A DNA stretch of 64,000 nt from Carex sylvatica. Taxonomy: Eukaryota; Streptophyta; Magnoliopsida; Poales; Cyperaceae. The DNA is taken from positions 62,001 through 126,000 of the forward strand of contig CAXKVR010000276.1 in NCBI GenBank assembly GCA_964058845.1, given 5' to 3'. Shown here one piece after another: positions 58,238-64,000 of this stretch. The notes beneath the pieces are model-generated. The model did no database searches. It saw nothing but the letters and a program-made list of their open reading frames with translations, and was not told where the DNA came from. Both the position numbers and the translations under genes were made by a program. Within the stretch, counting starts at the first letter, position 1; every line of letters starts with the position of its first letter.

Positions 58238-60598
58238 CTATTCCTCGAGCCCAATCGGCCTGCCTGAAATATACTTCCTATTAAACCAAAATGAAAATTT
58301 AATATATAATTCTCAGTTCCACTGTTGATTTTGTATTAGCAACTGTGAGAATAAAAATTCATGATGGCCCAAAATAATAAGAAGGCAAAAAAGTAAGGAG
58401 AACTAATTAGAGAAAAAAGTAGTCGAACCTTGAAACAGGCATTTTCTCATCTGATAAAACCCTCTCGAGTCTCTCTTCGAAAGGGGTAGTATGCCACTTT
58501 ATATGTTGATCCTGATGTATATTCAAAATATAAGTTCTCTAACAATGACAAGAAAAACAGGATAGTTTTAATTAGTTTTAATTTAAAAACCCAAGAGATA
58601 CCTATATCCAGCGACACTTGTCAGAGATCAGTTTTTAAACAACTGCAATTCTGACCAAGATAGTACACACCGGTACTGACCACATCTCCATAGACTCCAT
58701 GGCATCAAAACCCACCATATTAAATTACTTGCAATATTATTCTACACTAATCAAAATATTTTTGCAGGAAGGTTAATATTACCTCCTTATACTTGGTTGT
58801 GGAATTTGGAATTCCATTTCTACCCCTCAAAGCTGTTGTGGGTTTCAGCCACCCAGAAAGGCCTGAAACCAGAACTTTTGGGGTCTCCTCGGAGTTCTTT
58901 TTGGTACCGAAAGAAAATTCTCCAGCCACCTCATTTTCATTCTCCAATTCAACCGACTTGATGCCACTGGAGATCTCCAGTCTGTGTGTGGGTTTTGATG
59001 CAGGGTAGACATATTGCACCCGGATACGAGCCCGCTTGCCAGTTGCTGAGGTCTCCTGATACGAAGAGTAAATGGTTGCTGGTGTCTGCATATCATCATT
59101 GAGAGCTATTGGAGTCGGGTATGGTGAATTTGGATCTGAAGCCCGAATTTCCATACCATACCTAACTGGTGTCAGCTTCAACTTATCACCTCCCGTCTCT
59201 TCAGCACTGTTATAACAACATTTTGAGAAAATCAATTAGTTTTATCTTTTCTCTCTAGCTGTTGCCATTACCACTTGATATCCTGTCACATTTGCACATT
59301 TAAACCAACATTTCCAATAGTTGCAAAATAGCACCTCAAAGTAACTCCCAACCATTAGACTATTTCAAAGTAATAGCCCTCTGCTTCTGCTGACAAATAT
59401 ATGTGTTGTTTATCCTTTTATGAAACACACCGTATAAGTCACAATTTATTTGATTAAGAACTGACACAGGACCCTTATTGTCGATCTAATTTAAATTAAG
59501 GTGATTTACTGAATTATAAGGCTTAATTAATTCTGCAATTTCATACCATCCCGTTCCAGGTGTGCTCTGATGTGAAATTGAGTTTTCCTTTCCTGGAATA
59601 GGTGTACCCGTTATTGCATGGTCAGGGCTGTTTTCCTGCTCACACTGTGCATACAACTGGATCTTCTTATTGGATGAGGTATGAGCAGATTTTGGAGACT
59701 GATCCGACCCATTAAGATCCCTTAAAGCTATTCTTTTGTTTGATTTGCGAATCTCCATTGGGGTCTCTAATATTGCACCACATAGCTTCAAGTGATTGGC
59801 CTGTTTTTACAGAAATTAGAATAGTAATATTGTATTACTCTTACGTTAACTCGAAAAGTAGACCTAGTAGCAGTAGAGCAGAAATGCATTGGCTTTCTGA
59901 TATAATATAAGTTTCTTCTTTGTTGAGGGAGCAATATTTTAATTACAAGCAGAGTGTGCAGTGTTAACAAAGAAAAAAAAAAAATTCAGTATCTTCTTTT
60001 TCTTCCTGTATAACTCGCTTAATCCAAAGAGGGAAATTTAAAAGGGAATTAGTCATTTCATTTTTAATTTCATCATTATTGGGAAACTGTACTCCAACAT
60101 TACTGCATTAAAAGGTCTGAAGTAAACATAACTCCTAGATTAAACAACACTTAAAAGAAAATCAAAACTAAATACGCACCTCTAGCCTAAGTTCCTCTTC
60201 CAAGGTATGAGGATGAACAAGATTCTCCTCCGTATCTAACATTATAAAAGCCACGAATTGGTACAAGCAATATTATTACCAAATACATATTATCGTAAAG
60301 ATCTTATCACATGTTAAATTGTTTTAGAGAAAAAATCGCACCATGTTCTCCATTGAGAAAGAGGGAACCGGTCACTGACTGATTCTCTACCACCAATCGC
60401 TCCTCCAAACTCTCCTGCAATAGAAATATCAAGAAAGATCACATCTTTGCTGTTCAAGAAATACGCACAAATCAACAAGGAAATCAAAGAAAACCTAACC
60501 ATGTCAAAGTAAGAATCCGAGTTGGAGCGAGCATGGGTTCTTGATTGAATCTTTCGATCACGATCCTTACTTCGAAAGCAGGAAACGAAACACCCCAT
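58238..60598 (-). CDS. JASON-like: JASON-like protein, 7 exons, about 336 aa
   Basis: The family includes Arabidopsis JASON, which controls organelle distribution and spindle position in male meiosis II; loss gives unreduced pollen (family knowledge). Exons in order of translation: 60500-60598, 60342-60414, 60180-60235, 59547-59800, 58783-59206, 58429-58511 and 58238-58259. All junctions are GT-AG and in phase. The N-terminus MGCFVSCFRS has the Gly2-Cys3 pattern of a myristoylated/palmitoylated protein, as in JASON; an in-frame ATG 25 codons upstream is a less likely start. Exon 5 carries the conserved PYPTPIALNDDMQTPATIYS and RARIRVQYVYP motifs and GNGIPNS-like RNGIPNSTTKYKE. Exon 6 carries DQHIKWHTTPFEERLERVLS. 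The last exon is uncertain: two AG sites 4 bp apart give ends RPIGLEE or RQADWARGIA. The downstream tail found in some relatives is absent. The specific role here is inference. Confidence 0.88.
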
Positions 60599-60711
60599 GA
60601 GAACTGATTGAAAGAAACTAACGAAAGATTTGATTGCAGCAAACCGGAAACAATTCATCAATCAAGCGGGAACCTTGTCGAATCTAATCTGGAATGCTCT
60701 GGGAGGGAGGG

Positions 60712-60777
60712 ATGAGGAGAGGAGAGGAGAGGAGGAGAGGAGGAGAGGAGTGGAGTGGAGAGAGACAGAGAGGGAGA
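60712..60777. repeat. GGAGA-rich tract in the JASON-like leader/promoter
   Basis: A purine-rich tract of GAGGAGAGGA-type units lies about 115-180 bp upstream of the start codon; on the gene strand it is pyrimidine-rich. Such tracts are common in plant leaders and core promoters. Confidence 0.7.
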
Positions 60778-60856
60778 AACAGATTATGGCCTTAATTCGA
60801 AATTTAAATGGGTAAGAAACTAAGAACTAAGAACGAAGCTATGGGAATTGAACCGG

Positions 60857-61075
60857 AGTGCGTATCCTCTGCATTAACTCAAAAAAGAATCTTTTGAGTT
60901 AATGAATCTCAACCGTCTGATTTTAAACGAAGCCAATCCGGCCCCTGCTTATGATATGGGGAGTCCTTTAATATTAGTGTGGATCTATTGTGCACGAATC
61001 TTAAATCATATCGGATGGTTAGGATTCATTAACTCAAAAGATTCCCTTTTGAGTTAATGCAGAGGATACCAATTC
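60857..61075. mobile_element. MITE with about 55-bp inverted arms in the JASON-like upstream region
   Basis: GTATCCTCTGCATTAACTCA at 60862 and its complement ending 61069 start arms that pair over about 55 bp, including AATCTTTTGAGTTAATGA. ATTGAACCGG occurs on both sides (60847-60856 and 61076-61085), a possible 10-bp duplication, although GAACCGG also recurs nearby. The element lies about 260-480 bp upstream of the JASON-like start codon. Confidence 0.7.
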
Positions 61076-61206
61076 ATTGAACCGGGCTGAACCGGATGGG
61101 TTTTTAAAGATTGCAAATTAACCGGATTCATTTGAAAAAGAAATCTGGAAATCAAAACACACTAGAAACGGCTCTTTAATGTCATGTCTGTCCGACTCCG
61201 TATTCT

Positions 61207-61326
61207 CTGAGGTAACAGAATATTTGATTTTAGATCTGGACCGTCCAATCAGCGATGTACGGACCCCTTTTATTGCAAAAACAGATCGGACGGTCCAGAT
61301 CTAAACATAACATTTCTGTTACCTCA
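61207..61326. mobile_element. 120-bp foldback MITE
   Basis: CTGAGGTAACAGAA and TTCTGTTACCTCAG form the ends. Further inside, TTAGATCTGGACCGTCC pairs with GGACGGTCCAGATCTAA. No convincing duplication is visible. Confidence 0.75.
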
Positions 61327-62918
61327 GGTAATATTAATTCTGTCCTGTAAGAATATACTTATTTTATTATATATTGTAACGAGTGTATTATCGTTTTAGA
61401 AAATTTGTATTTTAAACGAAATAAAAATATACAAGAAAGAGTCTTTGCTGTTTCGCGTGGGATTTGAAAATGATCAGCATCGGGCAGCTGACAGTCGATC
61501 TGTCTATGATTAAACTCTGCTGATGTGGGTCTAGATATGCAATATTTTTGTAAAAAAGTAAAAAATATAATTTTGACCAAAATTTGCAGTCCAACCTCAA
61601 ACTCCTTTTTACATTAAGTCCCTTCATTTTAGCACCCTGGTGAAGTTTTGTATATTTTTTTTTTTTTTTTATGTACATTTTATGACAGAATCTCCAAAAT
61701 ATTACTAGTAAAAGAATTATGGAAATGTTCGATGTTTGATGTGTATGAACAAATTTGATAAGAAAATTATTGTATATATAAGTTTAAATGAACGTCATAT
61801 CTTAGTATATATTCAGAATAATAACAGCCAATTTTAAAAGGATAGCAAATAACTAGTATTATGTCCGTAACATACTATAAGACAAAAACAAAATTATGAA
61901 AAAAAAACATTCAATAAACTTAATAATTATTTAAAAATTGAGGGACATGATCTTTGAATAGAATTATATGATTATATATTTTTAATTATTTTGAATCGTG
62001 ATCTATTATAATAATTTGATGATGTGATGATTCTGTATTTTAAATACCAATTATTTGAAATAATAGCTTTCTAATTTTAAATTAATTTGTACAAAATAGA
62101 ATACCTAATACAGCTTATTAGAATACCGTAAGCAAAATTGAACGACGAAACCTGAAATTAAAAATACATTGGTATTTTAAGTACCAATGATTTCATATTT
62201 TTGGTGACCTTTCCATTTTTTTTTTTATTTCCCTTCTTCCTATCCCACTGATTTGTACTTCTAAAATTTTCATTGTGATTTGTATAGATCTGTATAGAAA
62301 CAAAATTGATAATATTTCTAGAATTTTTAGGCAATAGCTATAGAAACATAGAAGAAGAAAAATAAGGAATTAAATAAAGAATGAAAGAAATAAAAAAACA
62401 TAATTATATCGCTAAATTGGAGAGGGAGAAATAAGAATGAATGAAATAAGGAAACATATTATATCGCTCAATTTCATAATTTATTTAATTTTAATTGTAA
62501 TGCTGTGGCATTACGTGTGACAAGTATATTTTTAGTTTAATTTAAACTTCTACACATTATTCGTATGCACTTAATAAAAAAAAGATAGATTATGTAATTT
62601 GAGTGCTGAGATTAAATCTGAAATTTCATCTTTCAATCGTTGCCGTTGGCGGATCGAACACCCTACGTGCTTAATAATAGAATGGAGAAATGGAGATATC
62701 TAATAACAAACCAAAATTGAGTATCTTTTTTATCTGAATCAAATATTAAATGCAAATTATTTCTTTCTATCTATCATTCTATGATTCTATCTACTAATAA
62801 AGTAAACTGATGAAAATATATTTGACAATCACGTATTTTAAGTTCGTAAACTAATCATAAGTGTAGATTAATCCTGAATATACATAAAAAAAAATTAAAG
62901 AGAAATGTGCATATATAC
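61327..62918. other. AT-rich intergenic DNA
   Basis: No gene, RNA or clear mobile element is visible. There are A/T runs and small open frames without domains. AAATACCAATTATTTGAAAT and TAAGTACCAATGATTTCATA occur near 62040 and 62177 and may be diverged repeats. Confidence 0.5.
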
Positions 62919-63346
62919 AGAGAGAGAGAGACTAATATCCTTTCGGTAGCATATGGACCGAAATGCTATCGGTCTAAATTTAAAATTTTGAAATTCAAAA
63001 AGTCGATCTGAACCGTTTATCTTGTTCTCCATATTAATATGTGCTTGGAGATCAAATTTTATATTTTTGTGAATTTATTTACTATTTATTAAGTCACTTT
63101 GAAAATTATTGATCCAACGGTGACTTAACAAAACAGTGCCACCGTTGGATCAGCGATTTTCAAAGTGGCTTAATAAATAGTAAAAAAATTCAGAACAATG
63201 TAAAATCTGGTCTCCAAGCACATATTAATATGGAGAACAAGATGAACGGTTCAGATCGACTTTTTGAATTTTAAAATTTTAAATTTGGACCGGTAGCACT
63301 TCGGTCCATATGCTACCGAAAGCATATTAGTCACTCTCTCTCTCTG
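62919..63346. mobile_element. Family A foldback element, terminal type 1 variant
   Basis: The ends are CAGAGAGAGAGACTAATATC and the complement ending TCTCTCTCTCTG, beside TATATA on both sides. The usual outer arm is altered: ATACATACGG is replaced by ATGCTATCGG and CGGTAGCATATGGACCG on both arms, so the change is preserved symmetrically. The core is complete. Confidence 0.85.
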
Positions 63347-63365
63347 TATATATATAATATATATT

Positions 63366-63794
63366 GAGAGAGATGGGCTATGGTACATTGCAATGCATAA
63401 GCATTTTTGTGCACTGGACTATAAATTACCGATTCAAAGTTCAAATGATCGATCCAAACCGTCCATCTTGTTCTCCATATTAATATGTGCTTGGAGACCA
63501 AATTTTATATTTTTTGAATTTTTTTTTACTATTTATTAAGCCACTTTGAAAATCGCTGATCCAACGGTAACAGTAAAATAAAAAAAAACACCATTGGATC
63601 AGTGATTTTCAAGGTGGCTTAATAAATAGTAAAAAAATTTCAAAAAATGTAAAATTTGGTCTCCAAGCACATATTAATATGGAGAACAAGATGGACAGTT
63701 TGGATCGATCATTTGAACTTTGAATCAGTGATTTATAGTCCAGTGCACAAAAATACTTATGTATTGCAATGTACCATAGCCCATCTCTCTCTCT
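63366..63794. mobile_element. Foldback element with family A core, terminal type 2
   Basis: The ends are GAGAGAGATGGGCTATGGTA and the complement TACCATAGCCCATCTCTCTC. The arms share CATTGCAATGCATAAG-type sequence. The core AGACCAAATTTTATATTTTT is retained. A TA run separates it from the element at 62919. Confidence 0.85.
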
Positions 63795-64000
63795 ATATAT
63801 ATATATCACAACTTATTTTAGATATCTCATGGCCATTTTTATTAAAATCCTAAAAAAAAGATTTTTACATATCTGCTCTCAACTTCAGTTTTTTTTTCAA
63901 AACTGCCTCAGCCGTTCGGGGCAGGGGCGGTAAACTAGAGATCTGACTGCCTCTTTGCTGAGCGATTCTCTATTTTTATTTTTTTTAGAAATGTTAACAT
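63795..64000. other. Window end, unassigned
   Basis: AT-rich sequence with a short GC-richer patch (GCCGTTCGGGGCAGGGGCGG near 63911). No feature is recognised. Confidence 0.4.

Noticed and set aside
58793..59099. Alternative frames over JASON-like exon 5
   Set aside because: Only the chosen frame carries the conserved PYPTP and TTKYKE motifs and splices in phase on both sides.
1..64000. tRNA, rRNA or organelle-derived genes
   Set aside because: I scanned for conserved tRNA A/B-box phrases and rRNA-like GC-rich blocks and saw none convincing; a dedicated tRNA scan would settle this.

Overview
The window is nuclear DNA of a flowering plant, most likely a eudicot, though the species cannot be named from it. 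It is AT-rich, has GT-AG introns, contains four apparently intact plant genes, and is filled between them with plant transposon debris. All gene models below were spliced by hand from the sequence; every junction keeps frame, but no transcript data were available.

Layout. 1-4431: upstream sequence and a four-exon HPPD gene (4-hydroxyphenylpyruvate dioxygenase, tyrosine catabolism and plastoquinone/tocopherol synthesis) on the + strand, with small foldback elements in introns 1 and 3. 4432-7673: intergenic, with one Mutator-like foldback element. 7674-14732: a 14-exon CYP59 gene on the - strand (cyclophilin, RRM, CCHC knuckle and RS/RD tail). 14733-18932: intergenic, with a 54-bp perfect palindrome and a tandem repeat. 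18933-21239: a five-exon GARP/Myb-like transcription factor gene on the - strand, with a 35-G run in intron 4. 21240-58237: a 37-kb repeat-rich interval holding solo LTRs, CACTA remnants, hAT MITEs, a broken F-box gene and many foldback elements. 58238-60598: a seven-exon JASON-like gene on the - strand. 60599-64000: two MITEs and two more foldback elements.

The most unusual content is a set of about a dozen 250-520 bp foldback elements (26.6-36, 52.2-52.7, 55.8-56.2 and 62.9-63.8 kb). They share one conserved hairpin core but carry at least five different terminal signatures. One copy outside a microsatellite (55822-56246) has a perfect 10-bp target-site duplication, which points to Mutator-like transposition. 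Most other copies sit in (TA)n/(CT)n microsatellites. A second foldback family at 6.25, 34.3 and 39.2 kb, and a third element at 57.27 kb, also have 9-10 bp duplications. A separate 1.1-kb foldback at 51.05-52.16 kb carries three small palindromes inside each arm.

The four intact genes do not form a functional pathway. HPPD and the JASON-like gene are, from memory, also near each other in Arabidopsis (At1g06570 and At1g06660), so they may mark an old syntenic block now expanded by transposons.
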